A DNA stretch of 64,000 bases from Dastarcus helophoroides (GCA_028583605.1 CM053330.1:15649539-15713538); one strand, 5' to 3'. Shown: positions 23,161 through 35,580, counted from the stretch's first letter. The notes: generated by a model from the letters alone, not told the origin. Program-made: numbers and translations.

Positions 23161-24240
23161 CTTCAGTAGCTAATTTGTCTTTGAAACTTTTATAGTGGAA
23201 GGCATGGAGTATTAGTAATCGAAGAATATCGGATTACAGTCACAGTGAGCTAAATTAAAGAAAAGGAATGTTTAGCAATAATATTATAAAAACGTTTAAA
23301 CTGTGATGTTAATTAAAATGAAAATAATATTAATATACATGTTGTTTCAAAATAAGATGCTAATATATCTCGAGTGATTTTAAAAATAAATTTATATCAA
23401 TATAGGTCCCAAAGCACTTTATTTTTAAGTTAGAGTGCCTTGAAAATTAAGAAAGAATTTAGTTTTTCCTTAAATACTAAGAAACCACTCATATTTTTTT
23501 TTAATTTTGACAGATACTGAATAAGAATAAAGACGCATTTCTTATAGAAAAAATATTGGCTTTTCTTCCACCAATGGCGTCCATACTAATATGTCTTTGG
23601 GTATTCTCGACGAGAAAAATGGTACGTCACTGATTTTTTCCAAATGAAGTATCAATTTTATAAACAACCTTCATTTCTTGGTAAGAAAGCTTCCTCGAAT
23701 TGTTTTCGTCTGACGAAAGGTTTTTGATTTAGCTTTAAGAACAATGTTTACTTATTTCGTATAAGGTATTTATGAATTATTAAAAATAATTACTTCTCAA
23801 AAACATATAAATCCAACTAACCTTCTATAATTATTTCTTAAGAAAAAATACTGATCAAATTGCCTTAAAATGAGGCATTAAATTTGTAGAAAAGAATATA
23901 AAACTCCCGTCAAAATGTAAAAGAACCCATTTAATTTTTTAATTGAAAATCATTCGTTGGATGAAAAAAGTAAAGAGAAAATTTTTACTAAGGGACAAAT
24001 AGTCTTAATAAAAGCCAAATTTATTTTGAAAAAAAAACGCGCATGTAATTTTTTTTTTTTTCATTAGAAACATTCAAAGACATACTAATCGAAAACTATT
24101 CGTCACACCAAAAAAAATCGGAGAAGGGGTCACTTCTACCAAGAAATAAACGATATTTATGCAATTAGTATCTATTTAAAAAAAACAGTGGCGTAACATT
24201 TTAATTTAGCTATTTTATACAGATAGACGAGCTTAAGAAG
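23161..24240. other. Intergenic, no gene recognised
   Basis: There is a partial inverted similarity between TACTAATATGTCTTTG (about 23583) and CAAAGACATACTAAT (about 24076), and between TTCATTTCTTGG and CCAAGAAATAAA. This may mark a decayed inverted-repeat element of about 0.6 kb. Confidence 0.35.
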
Positions 24241-24242
24241 CT

Positions 24243-24370
24243 GGGTAAGGTAGCCCAAGTGGGGTAACTTAGCCTAAACTGAACCTCTTGAATTTTTCTA
24301 AGAATTTAAGAAAATAGAAAAAACTAAGGGGTTCAGCTTAGGAGGCACTTTAGCTTGGCCTAACTTACCC
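24243..24370. repeat. Short hairpin-forming miniature element
   Basis: GGGTAAGGTAGCCCAAG..AGCCTAAACTGAACC on the left is imperfectly complementary to GGTTCAGCTTAGG..CTTGGCCTAACTTACCC on the right, giving a stem of about 55 bp around an AT-rich loop. Confidence 0.6.
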
Positions 24371-26094
24371 TATATTACATCTTAATTATGACATTCGCCC
24401 CTTTCAACTTTACTGCCCCTGTTTAAGGTCCTTACGACTTTTCATGCATACACGTATCTTTGAAAAATGTTCTTTTATGTATATTTAGGTCAGATTCTAT
24501 CTTTACATAAAAAAATACCATCTAAAACAAAATTATACATTCAAATATAAATATTTTATTATTTTTTAGTTATTCGTTTAAATTATAAAAATAATTGTAA
24601 GCGCAAAAAATGTTTGGTAAACTTTATAATATACAGGCTTAACTAAATTTGAATTCTACTACGAGAAACTGGGAAACTATTAGAGATACATGGAAGCTTA
24701 AAGGGGCAAAATAGTTCAAAATTGAATGCCTAATAATATTCTGCTAATAAAACAATTGAATTTCAATGTGTCGTGATTTTATTAAAAAGAAACTAAAAAT
24801 CCCACTTTTTAAAAACCAGCTATAATTTTTTATTTGAAATCCGATCAAAAAAAATTCCAAAACAAAATCTTTCTAAGATCTTTTTATTGGTGTACGTTAA
24901 TTTTTTCTAAAGTAAACTGTTTCCGAAAAAATTAAATCAATTTTATTATTTATTATAAACGCCATATTGAATTTTATCATTTTCGAATTCAGCATATATT
25001 TTTTCTGATTAATTTGACCTATGTCATGTGACAAGGTGGGTTCAATAAAATAAATTATTATAAAAAAAATAAATTATAGTAGCCGATGCAATCGCTATAG
25101 CTCTTAATAATAAAAAATACAGTCCATAAAATGGGACAATTATTATTGCAAAACCAAAAATATTGTAACAAACTGTATAATATCGAAATATTAATTAGTA
25201 AACGTGAATGTGTACGAATCCCTTTAAATGACCTATTTCTGAAAAACATTCTCAGAATTTTATTCAGGGAGATTTGCTTCTGACTCATACTAGGTGTGCG
25301 TTCTAGGCTTCTCTAGAATTTAAGTATTCTAAGACGGATAATCTGCATAAATATGAGAGTCGTTTCTAATGTTTTAATATTGTTACACGAATACATTTTC
25401 AATATTAAAGAAATTTTCGTAAAAATTGCCGACTATTTTAAACCTTTCCATCAAAATTTTAATAAGTTAATAGCATTGAAATGGTCTAATAAAAAAAGGA
25501 TAACCGTTTAAAGGCTTTCTTCTGGACTGAACTAATTTACATAAATACTATCTGCACTTAAAATTCTACCTATTTTGATACCAGTTTTCCCATTTTTCTT
25601 TGGTGTAGTGTCTGCTCAAACTTGTTATTTTTGTTTTTAGGTTCCCAACAGCGAAGATTATTTGATATAGTTTATCGTGAAATGTATCGTTAAGAACTAT
25701 GGCACTTGCATCGTATTTTAATTTTTTTTTTGTTTAAAAATAATAAATTACTCTGACACACAGTCGCGAACATGTTTCCCTAATAAAATTTTCAGAACAT
25801 TTACACGTTTTCATAGACGTCATTTAAAGGTATCCATGCACCTTACGATTATACTAATAACTATTTCAATATTAAAGAGTTTGTTATTTTTGGATTTCAT
25901 TTTTTCTAATAAATTTGAAAGTTTTCATTGAATTTTTTTTTAATCTGGAGTTCTAATTTGATATTTAGAAAAACGAATCCCAGAGCTGAGAAAATCGTAG
26001 ATTTTGAATCAATCAAAAGTTTAGGCTTCGAAAAAATAAATTGAATTCATACATAAAAATTTCTCAACATTTTAATCTTTTCTGGTAATTTTGA
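24371..26094. other. AT-rich intergenic, no gene seen
   Basis: No coding, promoter or repeat structure I can defend. Confidence 0.5.
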
Positions 26095-26264
26095 TGGAAC
26101 GAACTGATCCTTGGTTATCTTCAAAAATTGAAATATAAATCTTGTCAGAGACATACCTCTCTAAAGATGATAGCTTGGCTATCGAAACGCGTTGGAGCAA
26201 CGTTTGTTGTGTTTTTTTAATCTTTCTTGGTTTCAGTGGACAAGATTTGTATTTCAATTTTTCT
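26095..26264 (+). repeat. Dispersed hairpin repeat with GATAGC-TTG-GCTATC-GAAA core (copy A)
   Basis: The outer arms AAAATTGAAATATAAATCTTG and GACAAGATTTGTATTTCAA are inverted repeats. Between them lies GATAGC (26169-26174), a three-base loop, GCTATC (26178-26183) and GAAA, followed by CGCGTTGGAGCAACG and a TTTCTTGGTTTCAGTGGACA tail. Related copies lie at 37580-37725, 57175-57350 and 63676-63708. Confidence 0.65.
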
Positions 26265-26279
26265 GGTAATTGCAAACTT

Positions 26280-27550
26280 TTGGCTACTAAGGAAAATGCC
26301 CTTACCCCTCAAATTTAAAGACTTTAAATTAAATTTTAAAAAAGAAAAAGGTTATAATTTTTCGAAGAAAACAAAATTTTGTTTGAAATCGAAATTTTAG
26401 AAAAAAAAAAAAACTACGGATCTTGTAAGTCGAAATTTAAAATTTTGACGAAATGTCAAAAAATTTTGACAGAAAAGTTAAATGTATTAACAAAAGCTAT
26501 GCCAGAATATGAAATTTTTGTAAAAATCTTGAAATTTTCAGGTTAATTTGAAAGTAATTATTAGTTTATTTTTGAAGATTTGTCATGTTCAAATTTGAAA
26601 TGTGTACTTTTCTAAGAAAAAAGGGTTTAAATTTTAAAAAAAGAGTCAACAGTTTTAGAACAAGCTAAATTTTGGTTGGAAATGAAAAGCTAAATTTATT
26701 GAAAAAAATATTTCTCGAAATTTCGAATTTAATGTAGAAATGTCCACTTTACTAGAAGTTTTTAATTTCTAAACAAACGTTTTACTTTTCAGATTTAATT
26801 AGAATTTCTAGAAGACACTGTTAAACTCGAAAATTAATAAACATTTATATACCAACAAAAATTCTATTTTTCTTTCGAAATACTTTGAATAAAGTCAAAT
26901 ATTCGAATAGTCAGAATATGGAGTTGAAATCAGAATTAGATTTAAGAGAATTAAAATTGAAGTCAAAATTTCCTAGATAATTAAGATTCGAATTTCCTGA
27001 TTAAAGTGAAGACTTTTTGACTAAGGTGAGAAATTTCTTTTTTTTTTATTTTTCGATGTTTTTACCTCAAATCTGAAAATTTATAAAAAAACGAGACCTA
27101 GAAATTAAAGCCGAAATAAAAATGGCACTTTATTTCAAAAATTGAAATATTAGAAAAAAAGTAAAAATGTAAATGTTAAAGTAAATATTTTAAGAGAAAA
27201 ACCGTTGAAACAAAAATTCAAAATTTAAAAGAAAAACTTCTAGAATATTCAATTTTGAGTTTTAACTCAAAACTTCCAGAAACATTCAAGTTTAAACCCA
27301 AAATTTCTAAAAAAGTGAAATATTTAGATTTAAGTTCGAAGTTTTGTGCAAAAGGAAAAATTTCATTTATTTAAGGAAATCCATTATTTCGAATTCTCCA
27401 AATTATAACTTCTTTAGAAATACTGAATTCTTGAACAAAAATTTAAAATTTTGTTCACAGCTTCGTGTTTTTTAACATTTATAAGTTCTCTGGACATTCC
27501 CACAATAGATATTCAAATTTATAATCTCAATATTTTTGTAACATATTTGA
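26280..27550. repeat. AT-rich degenerate repeat field
   Basis: Mixed-orientation GAAATTTT/AAAATTTC words without coding signal. Confidence 0.5.
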
Positions 27551-27559
27551 ACCCATATA

Positions 27560-29827
27560 AAGAGTGGAATATAAGTAATGGTACACAGAGCAATGGTGAA
27601 TTTTTCAAATAAAAATAATGTTATTTAGCTACATTTACCTTATACCAATAGTTGATATTAACAGAAATACAGCAGGGTCAAATTTGAAAAAAAAAATCGA
27701 TTTTTTTGTACAATTATGGAATGAATTGTAATATAAGCACGAAATTTGGCACAAGGGGATTTCTTCAGTCGACAAAATCTAATTTGCTAACATATTACCA
27801 ATAGCTGATAGGGGGCGCTACCTGCGCTATCCTGCATAATTCTAAATCATCATAACTTTTTTGTGCACCCACGTAATTAATTTTAAATGGATTATTTTAT
27901 TACCCCATATTTTTTACGTAAAAAAGGTGTACTTTCTCAAAGTTGATACGGGCAACCGTTCCAAGATTTTTGCCTTTAAAGTATGACGTGCCTTGGTTTT
28001 AAATTACTAAGATATTAAATTTTCGAAGTAGGCTTGAAAAAAAAAGTAATCATAAGACAGCTTTGAAACTAATTTATGCCAAATATTACTTTGCTAATAA
28101 TATTATTACCTAAATTTTGAAAATCTCAATAAGAAAATCCAAAAAACTAAGACGTAATTTATTTTCTAACATAGAGATGTGAGATATGATCTCTGAGTCC
28201 GCACAGGAAAATTTTAATAGTCTGGATGGTCAAAGCAGATATTTGGAGATGAATTTTAATAAAAAACAGCCAGATTTTTAATTGTTTACAATCCGTTTAC
28301 ATGAAAAAGGTAATTTCCAGTGGCGGCTGGTGACTTTTTGACAGGGGGTGCGCAGATGCAAAAATATTAGTATTTAAGAGTTTAGGTGACTCCAGTGTCA
28401 TAGCAAGATATTAAATTTCAGAGAAACAAAAGTGACACAAAAGGTGTGATATTTAACTTAATAGTATTTTTACGAATTAAATTTAATTACCATCTTATAA
28501 TCTCCATTTCATGAAAACTGCATTTGAAAATAAAATATATTTTATTACAAGGTTCTAATTAAACTCTACAAAAACACAAAAAAAATATTTTTTAAAACAA
28601 AATCCGCTCTACGATCTTTTAAAGAAATAAAGTCGTCATTATTTTCTCAACAAAATTGTTTGAATCCAAATCTATAAATGAATAATTAGACCCTAGAATG
28701 GGTACTGCTATCTCTTTGTGAATAGCGGTACTATTGGCAGTTAGGCCTGGAAGCGGCACAATTAGCAATCACAATCAGATCAGCCGGGACTTACGCATTT
28801 AGCATCATAAACGTAAATACACACTCCAAACTCTGACTCGTACTCACTATTTGGCAATATCGCACATGCGCGGAGCGGCGTACCCCGGGCTACCTTTAAC
28901 GTGGTGTTCTGTAGTTTATTTCTCCGTATCCCGTGAAGACCGTTGATAGGCATCGCACGGCACCCTCGCTAGATGCATAATTCTTATTTAAATTTCCTTA
29001 TAATATTTAATATGTATAACGGAATCAAACGTTGGTGTATTTGATTCCAAGTCATTCACAATAATTATTATGTGTAGTATGTCATTCATTATTTTGTGTT
29101 TAAAAATGTGACAAATCCAAGTCTTTTACATTAAACAGAAAAGAATAGATCGCTCATTTCACGAGGAGCGCGCGCTCTTGCGCTCTTTAAGACCAGCCGC
29201 CACTGGTAATTTCCCACATACTTATTTTTGAAAATAAATTTTGTTTTGGTATTTTATTTAAATTTGCTTTAGAAATTTAAAAAATATATGTAATACTAAT
29301 GTCAGTAAAGTAATATTAGATATAAACTATTTTAGAGTCAGTTTTATTACTTTTATTTGGAAATCTACTGCGAAAAATTCACATTTACGTAACTTAAAAT
29401 AAAGGTACAGCAAACTTTGAAGGTAAATATCTTGAAAACCGTTGCTTGTATTAACATTTAGAAAGTATATCTTTTTTTACGTAAAAAATGTAGGTAAATA
29501 AAAATATCTATTTAAAATAAGTCTACATGAAGGCACAAAAAAGTTATGATGCTTTAGAATAATACAAGTTGGCGCAGGTGGCGCCCCCTATGAGTTACTG
29601 ACAATCTGTTAGCAAATTAGAATTTCTTGACCAAATAAACCCCCCTATGCCAAATTTCTTGTCCATAGTGAAATGTGTTCATCAGTTATGCGAAAAAATC
29701 ACTTTTCTTTTTCAACTTTGACACCCTGTATCTCTCTTTTGGGATAAGGTAAATGTGGCTAAATTACGTTATTTTTATACGAAAAATCTACTCTTGCTCT
29801 ATGTACCATTACTTATGGTCCATCCTG
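27560..29827. mobile_element. Non-autonomous long-TIR DNA element (Tc1/mariner-like), host of a nested hAT
   Basis: TA dinucleotides at 27558-27559 and 29828-29829 flank matching ends. The right end read inward is CAGGATGGACCATAAGTAATGG, with ATAAGTAATGGTACA shared by the left end. The inverted similarity extends about 430 bp (to about 27985 and from about 29400). It includes GGGGGCGCTACCTGCGC on the left against GGCGCAGGTGGCGCCCCC on the right. Without the nested insertion the element is about 1.37 kb, with no transposase frame between the arms. Confidence 0.75.
28318..29205. mobile_element. Non-autonomous hAT element with perfect 8-bp target duplication
   Basis: The ends are CAGTGGCGGCTGGT (from 28318) and ACCAGCCGCCACTG (to 29205; the outermost bases are exact complements). 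They are flanked directly by GTAATTTC at 28310-28317 and 29206-29213. The 8-bp duplication and CAGTGGCGG end are hallmarks of hAT transposons. The 888 bp inside has no transposase frame, but contains a CpG-richer segment (28855-28980) and a GCGCGCGCTCTTGCGCTC motif near the right end. It sits inside the element at 27560-29827, so it is the younger of the two. Confidence 0.9.
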
Positions 29828-29862
29828 TATCTAATACTTCTATATGACGTGTTTTGTCCCTT

Positions 29863-30098
29863 TGTTTGTGTCAAAAAGGCGCGGCGCGATGGATATATAT
29901 TTTTGTCTTTTTCAAGGACAGAATATATTAACCAATCCCAAAGTTTATTTCAAATATCCCTGTTCTCGTCAGTTGCCATTGTTGTCATTTATTTATTAGT
30001 GTTCCCGGCCATCTTGTCATCTGTTCCCGCTATAAATGAATGAATGCTTGTCCTTGAAAGAGTACGACATATAATTTTATCTCACCTTTTTGACAAAG
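29863..30098. repeat. Probable miniature inverted-repeat element
   Basis: TTTGTGTCAAAAAGGCGCGG..TTTTTCAAGGACAG on the left is imperfectly complementary to CTTGTCCTTGAAAG..CTCACCTTTTTGACAAAG on the right. The interior is AT-rich with a few GC-richer words. No frame. Confidence 0.45.
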
Positions 30099-30420
30099 CA
30101 TTTTGTAGTGGCGATTATACACAACACGCCATATAGAAGTATTACATATATGCTTGAACCCTTTCATCTTAACAGCGGCATTGCCGCCATCAATCTACAG
30201 AATTCTAGACACAATCAGCAGATGTACCTGTTCACTAGCAGAAGTCACTACTCTAGGGTACTTATTACTTATTTCTACTAGATTTCGGCTGTTGTATAGA
30301 GTCGTTATCACAAAAAAAAACTAAATTATAGTCTCTGGTTGTTATTATGAACTGTAAAAGCATAAACGTGATAACGAACATGGTATCTGTAACTCTGCAT
30401 CGTAAAGAAGTTCAGATATT
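30099..30420. other. Unassigned sequence
   Basis: Moderately complex sequence with GCGGCATTGCCGCC (near-palindromic) at about 30175. No gene recognised. Confidence 0.4.
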
Positions 30421-30423
30421 ATT

Positions 30424-30835
30424 TTGGACAAGATGTTAAGTGCTATAAGCTTTATAAATAATAGTGTTAATGTTAATGTTGGTGATAGTCTCGGAGTTTA
30501 TGTACAGAATTACCTCCACCAGGTTATTATGACCAAGAAAATGATCTTGCGGGATGCAGAATCTGCTGTATTATTAGTCGGTCTCACTCTGACGAAGAAG
30601 ATGGCAATGAATTAGTTTCAGTTCAGCTAAACTTCATAAAGTACTTGTGTTAGATATTGAACAAGAAGTCGAGGAAGTAGACAAACAAGAAAATGGAGAT
30701 CGCTTAATAAACACACCAAGATGCAGTAGACAGTTGTCTGGAAGTTCTAGTTTACCTATAACGATGAAACCCCAAAAATCCCTGACTGTTCTTGTAAATT
30801 TTGTAAGATTTGATAATAATTTGAGGACCTAATCG
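30424..30835 (+). pseudogene. Unidentified acidic coding remnant, possibly a transposase N-terminus
   Basis: Overlapping plus-strand frames read PPPGYYDQENDLAG, then SHSDEEDGNELVSVQLNF and VLDIEQEVEEVDKQENGD, with shifts between them, and a later SRQLSGSSSLPITMKPQK stretch. Acidic Asp/Glu-rich N-termini like this occur in piggyBac-type transposases, and a TTAA-flanked element follows at 31080. No diagnostic catalytic motif is visible, so the identity is only a guess. Confidence 0.25.
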
Positions 30836-31126
30836 GGGAGTCGCAGGGGTTACTCACTTGTAAAAGGTGCTGAATTTCTCTTTGCTTATCAAAATTTAGA
30901 CATTGTTTCAAAAATATCCATTAATTGATATACATATGATACTTTGCTTTTGAACTAGTAAAATTAGTTTTCGTTTTCCTTCTGTAAAATTTGTCTGTGA
31001 ACCTGCAGATGAAATTTGCTACCTAGTTACTTATCAGTACTGACAATCACAAGCTTTGGTGGCTCAGGGTACTGGTTAATCCTTTTCTTCCGAATGATAC
31101 ACATGTGTACCACGTAAATTTAAATA

Positions 31127-31870
31127 CAGTAAGACCCCGCTTAACGCTGTAGCGTAGCGCTGTTTGGGTTTAACGCTTTTTTAATGGATTCCCTGAAAAT
31201 TGCACGCACCATTGGGTTTACCCTAAATCCAAAGTACATACCACATACATACATACATTTTTCCCAGAATCAGGTAACGAAAAAATATTTGAAAGGAGCG
31301 TGGAAAAATATTTGGCCAGATCTAAACGATGGCGATGACACTAAGAAATCTGTTGGTATGAACGAAATAATCGAATTAGCGAAACAAACATGTTTATAAA
31401 TGTGGAAGATTTTAAAGAAATTTTGAACTCAAGGAAATAGCGGATCAAGAAGAACACAAAAATATTGTCAACAGTGATTCTGAAAAAGAGCAAACAAACT
31501 TTCAGTGGCATTTCTAAAAAGCAGTTTAGCCACTATATTGGAAATTAGGAATCAATTTATTGAAAATGAGGCAGATTTTGATAAGAGTTCAAAGGCAAGA
31601 CGAGGAGTCATGTCTACTTATCGGCAAGTCCTTGCGGAGCGTAAGAGAAAAATACAAATGACTTTAGGCACCTTCTTGATAAAAAAGCGGAAAATTTGAA
31701 ATGCAAGGCATCTGACTGATCTCAAACAATGAATGGTGACTTCTTACTTTTAACACTCATTTTTCCCTAACATCATTATTTACAAGAAGAGATGACCTCG
31801 TTTAAAGCTATTTGGTATAACCTTCTACTTTAATGTAACATAACCCCCGCGTTAAGCGAATTGTTACTAT
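31127..31870 (+). mobile_element. pogo/Tigger-type element, internally deleted
   Basis: It begins CAGTAAGACCCCGCTTAACG after a TA (31125-31126) and ends with CCCCCGCGTTAAGCG and a diverged TTGTTACTAT terminus. These resemble pogo/Tigger inverted repeats. The interior retains only the 3' part of the transposase (31184-31699). It lies inside the possible TTAA-flanked element. Confidence 0.65.
31184..31699 (+). pseudogene. C-terminal remnant of a pogo/Tigger (CENP-B-like) transposase
   Basis: A frame reads YLKGAWKNIWPDLNDGDD, then VGMNEIIELAKQT, and after a frameshift near 31400-31505 continues LATILEIRNQFIENEADFD and YRQVLAERKRKIQMTLGTF. The LKGxWKxxWP motif after the DDE domain and the terminal xQTTLDxFF-like tail are characteristic of Tigger proteins. 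The DNA-binding and catalytic domains are absent. Confidence 0.7.
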
Positions 31871-32049
31871 GTTTCTAAAACGTTATATGTGTACCATTTT
31901 CTAACACATAAAAAACCCTGTTGTTCCATATGTGTACCATCCCTTACCTCCTTTCTCAATCATAAAATAATCTGCAAGGCAAGTAACAAAAGAGTAACAT
32001 TTTACTTATTGTTAAATTGATATTTATATTCCCGGACGAAAGGGTTAAT

Positions 32050-34785
32050 AATTCATAGAAAAAATAATAGTTCTTGAATATCCAAGCCTTCAGAGCTGAA
32101 TGCATTAAGATTAGAAATTTCGAAAAAAAATTGATTTACTCATCATTACCAAACATTTTAGATCTAATCTTGAAATTACAACTTTTTATGAAATTTTAGA
32201 ACTGAGAATTGAAGAACAAACGCAACTTTTTTTTCGAAATATTGAGTTTCTAAAATCTGAATTTAGACATAAAACGAAAAGTTCTTATATTTTCCGACTC
32301 AAAACTACAAATCTAAACTTTTTTTATAAATTTTGATCTTAATACCAAAAGTTTAAATTTTTTTCCTCCAAATTTCGAATTAAAACTGGAAATTCGACCT
32401 TTCTCCTCGACATTTAGTATTTAGCATAGCACAGTTTTTGATACATATCAAAACTTTCATTAAATCATGTCAATAAAATTTAAAAAATCTCATGTAGTTG
32501 GATAGAGACTTAAAAACTCTTTAATAAACTATCATATGCGCTCTTGCTGAATTTGAATATTTTAAAGGGGTAGCTGCCACTCGATGGTGGTTGAAGGAGA
32601 AGGGATACAATTATGATCAAAAAATGTCATTTTAGAATTAAAAACCGATCTGTTTCAGGATTTTGCTTAACAATAAATTATTACTTAGATAATAAAATTA
32701 TGCGTAACTTTTGGACCTTACTGTATAGGTTAAATTGACCAAGTGAAAAGTTCATGTGTTTATATTATGCATTGTTTAAGTTGTAATTTAATTTGATTAC
32801 TATTTTAATTGTAAAATCACTGTGCAATGAGTACTAAATGTGTCAATATTTTTGTATGGAAACATGAATAACAAAAACAAAGCATTTATTTTCAAATATT
32901 TCCAATAATCATATCAATATTTGCGTTTAAAAATTTTGCTTGATAGATATGAAAACTTAACTAATGTTAATAATTTCAATCTAAAAATTATGGATTTTCT
33001 ACATCTTTCTCTTTTTTTCTAAAATTCCCAGTGGCACTAAATTTTTATTTTTTTAGCAACATTTTCATTGTTCACATCAACTTTTTTTTTGATTCGACAT
33101 TTTTTACGAAATTTCGAATGTAAGCTCAAAACCTTTGATTTTCTTTTGGAAATGTAGAATGATAAAGTCAAAGTTTTTGAATTTATATTTAAATATTTGT
33201 AAAAAATCAATGTTTTTGAAAAAGATTGTTTACGTTAAATTTAGAATTTGATTTTTATTTCTCGAAATTTCAGTTTTTAATTTCGAAATGACTGCTTGTA
33301 AAATTTCTAAGAAATACTGTCGTCGGAGTAATTTCACTTTTTCAAAATATTGCCATATTTCCAGTTTTCTAGTTTGCATTTTGAAGTTATAACTTTTTTT
33401 GTGATATTTTGAATTCAACACAAAAGTTTCACTTTTTCCAAAAGTTTTGTCTTTTCCTTCAAAGTTTTGTCCCTCATGACAAAATTTTACCTTTTTCGCT
33501 TGAAATCAGGATTTGTGCTCATTTTTCTTTCTAATAAATTCGATGTTTTGGAATATTTCTTTATAATTCGACGTTTGCTTAAATTTTTACTTTGTCAAAT
33601 CATTTAGATTGTAAACTTGAAAGTTCGAACATATTTTTATAAATCAATATCAGGTTATTTATTTAAATAGCACAATAAAACAAATATTTAATGAATTTAT
33701 TTTTGACATCAGATTTTACTCGTGAAGTATTTTGAAAATGTTTTATTTATTTTCTGAAACGTTTGGAGCATCTGCTTCCTTTTAACACTTTCATTTTTTT
33801 TCCTAATTTCTAAATTTTTATTTTAACTTCGAATTGTCTCCTGAATTCTGGGTTTCGATCAAACTTTCAACATTTTCGTCATCATTTCAAATTTTGGGAC
33901 ATCTGTCCCGAAATATCGATTTTTCTCCAAAATTTTAGGTTGAAAATTGAAGTAAAATAAACTTACAACTTTTTCTCTAAATGTCCGCTTATAAACCTGA
34001 TATTTCGGCTGTTTATTTTTAAGGTTTCTAAACGTCAATTTTTCTCTGAACATTTCGAGAAATATTTCTTATGGATTTCGAATCTTTGTTTTGAAATTTC
34101 GACTTTTATTTCAAAACTTCGATTTGTTTCGAATTTAAATTTAAAATTATTTTTTATAAATTTCGAGTTTTATTTGATTCAAACTTTTATTTCAAAATTT
34201 TGAACATAGACTCGATATTTTTACTTCTCCGTCCAAAGCTTCAACTTTGGAACAGCAATTTTGAGAGTTTTTCTAGAAGTTCGAATTTTTTCTCAGAATT
34301 CCGAATTTTTTTTCAGTCAAATTTTGAGAAAGGGGCGAAATATCTAAAAATATTTTCTTTAGAATTATTGTTTCCATTTAAATTTACATCGGATTTATTT
34401 CGAGAAAAAGACAAATTGCTAAAAAATATCTTTCTTCTAATTTCTATCAAAATTTTTTTTATCGAAATTTAAATTTGTCACAATTGTAATTTTGATCTAA
34501 GAATTGGAAGATAAAATGAATTTTGAGGAAAATTTTGAAATTTTTAGAAAAAGTTCGAAAATTTTTTTTCCAATTTTGATTATTCTTAAAATTTCGAGAT
34601 ACAAAAATGTTTTTTTTCAAAATTTTATTTTTCTCTAATTAAATTTTAACCTAAATTTGAAAAAATAAGAGAAAAAATTCAAAATTTTGAAAACAACGAA
34701 AGTCGAAATATCTAAAATGCGAAAAGAAATAAAAAAAAACAAATTTTGATAAGTTGAAACACATGATATAATTTTTCCGTGTCCT
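32050..34785. repeat. AT-rich degenerate repeat field
   Basis: Long stretch dominated by TTTCGAATTT/AAATTTCGAC words, mostly pyrimidine-biased on the plus strand. It includes some less repetitive sequence at 32450-33050. No gene recognised. Confidence 0.5.
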
Positions 34786-34789
34786 ACAA

Positions 34790-34885
34790 CTACAGAACAC
34801 TTTTAGTAGTTCGTTGACACGTTCTAATCACGGAAGAAGTACATTTTGTACTGATTTTGGGCGTGGAAGCCGTTATTACATAAGT
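34790..34885 (+). repeat. Dispersed repeat (CACTTTTAGTAGTTC family), intact copy
   Basis: CACTTTTAGTAGTTCGTTG, ACGTTCTAATCACGGAAGAAG and GTACTGATTTTGGGCGTGGA match the copies at 18240 and 53103 in the same order. Confidence 0.6.
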
Positions 34886-35152
34886 CGGAATATTTAAAAA
34901 GACGGATTTAAAAAAGTAAAAACTTTCAAAATACCACAATTTTTAATAATATAGCGAATTTTGAAAAATAAATGTGGAATTTTAAAAAAAGGTAGAAATT
35001 TCCAGGAGAAAGTCAAATTTTTGCAAAACACTATTGCAGTTTGAAAGTAAGTCGAAATTTAAATAAAACAAAAGTTTTGAAAAATTAAAATTTCGAGAAA
35101 AAGGTAAATTTTCAGATAAAAACGGAATATTCCAGAAAAAAGTTAAATATGC

Positions 35153-35580
35153 AGGGTCTAACTTAAGTGCGTTAAAATATTTTAATGGGCCATTCTCTAA
35201 TTGATTCTAAGAAAAAAGTTTGTATAAAAATGTGTTCAGAAATGCTTTTGTTTCTAAGATGCAGGCTGTTAAAATTAGAATTATATTTTCGACTTTTTGA
35301 AATAACTTTTACGAAAGATAAATTATTGGCACACAATTTGGCAATCGGGAGTTTCTTGAAGTGTGAAATCATAATTTGGTATTATTTTTTGGGCTGCACT
35401 TAGAGGACGCTACGTATGCTATCACTATTAACTTTAATTTGCCCTAACTTTTTGGACAGTAAACTTTTTCTATTTTTTATGAATGAATCATATTCCTACA
35501 CCTTTTTTTACAAACATTTTGCGATCGAGTTTTACTTTTCTCCAAAATATGACGACTTTATACCCAAAAGTTCATATTTT
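35153..35580 (+). mobile_element. Lone diverged transposon end (related to 27560-29827)
   Basis: CAGGGTCTAACTTAAGTGCG is followed at matching spacing by GGCACACAATTTGGCAA, CTTAGAGGACGCTACG, GCCCTAACTTTTTGG and CCTACACCTTTTTTTAC. This is the same succession as the long arm of the 27560 element. No opposite end was found. Confidence 0.45.

Larger units (their letters stand above)
31080..32044. mobile_element. Possible piggyBac-like miniature element
   Basis: TTAA at 31076-31079 and 32045-32048 flank ends that resemble inverted repeats. The left end is TCCTTTTCTTCCGAATGAT, and the right end read inward is CCCTTTCGTCCGGGAATAT. ATGTGTACC occurs near both ends (31104; 31887 and 31931). TTAA target sites are typical of piggyBac, but TTAA is frequent in AT-rich DNA and the TIR match is short. 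Confidence 0.4.

Noticed and set aside
26155..26190. Firm call of a hammerhead ribozyme
   Set aside because: The stem followed by GAAA fits, but the CUGANGA strand is not intact at the correct spacing and no cleavage site with a stem III/I arrangement could be drawn in any copy. Kept only as a hypothesis.
30175..30188. GCGGCATTGCCGCC palindrome as a regulatory operator
   Set aside because: Single occurrence with no gene context; not defensible beyond a chance palindrome.
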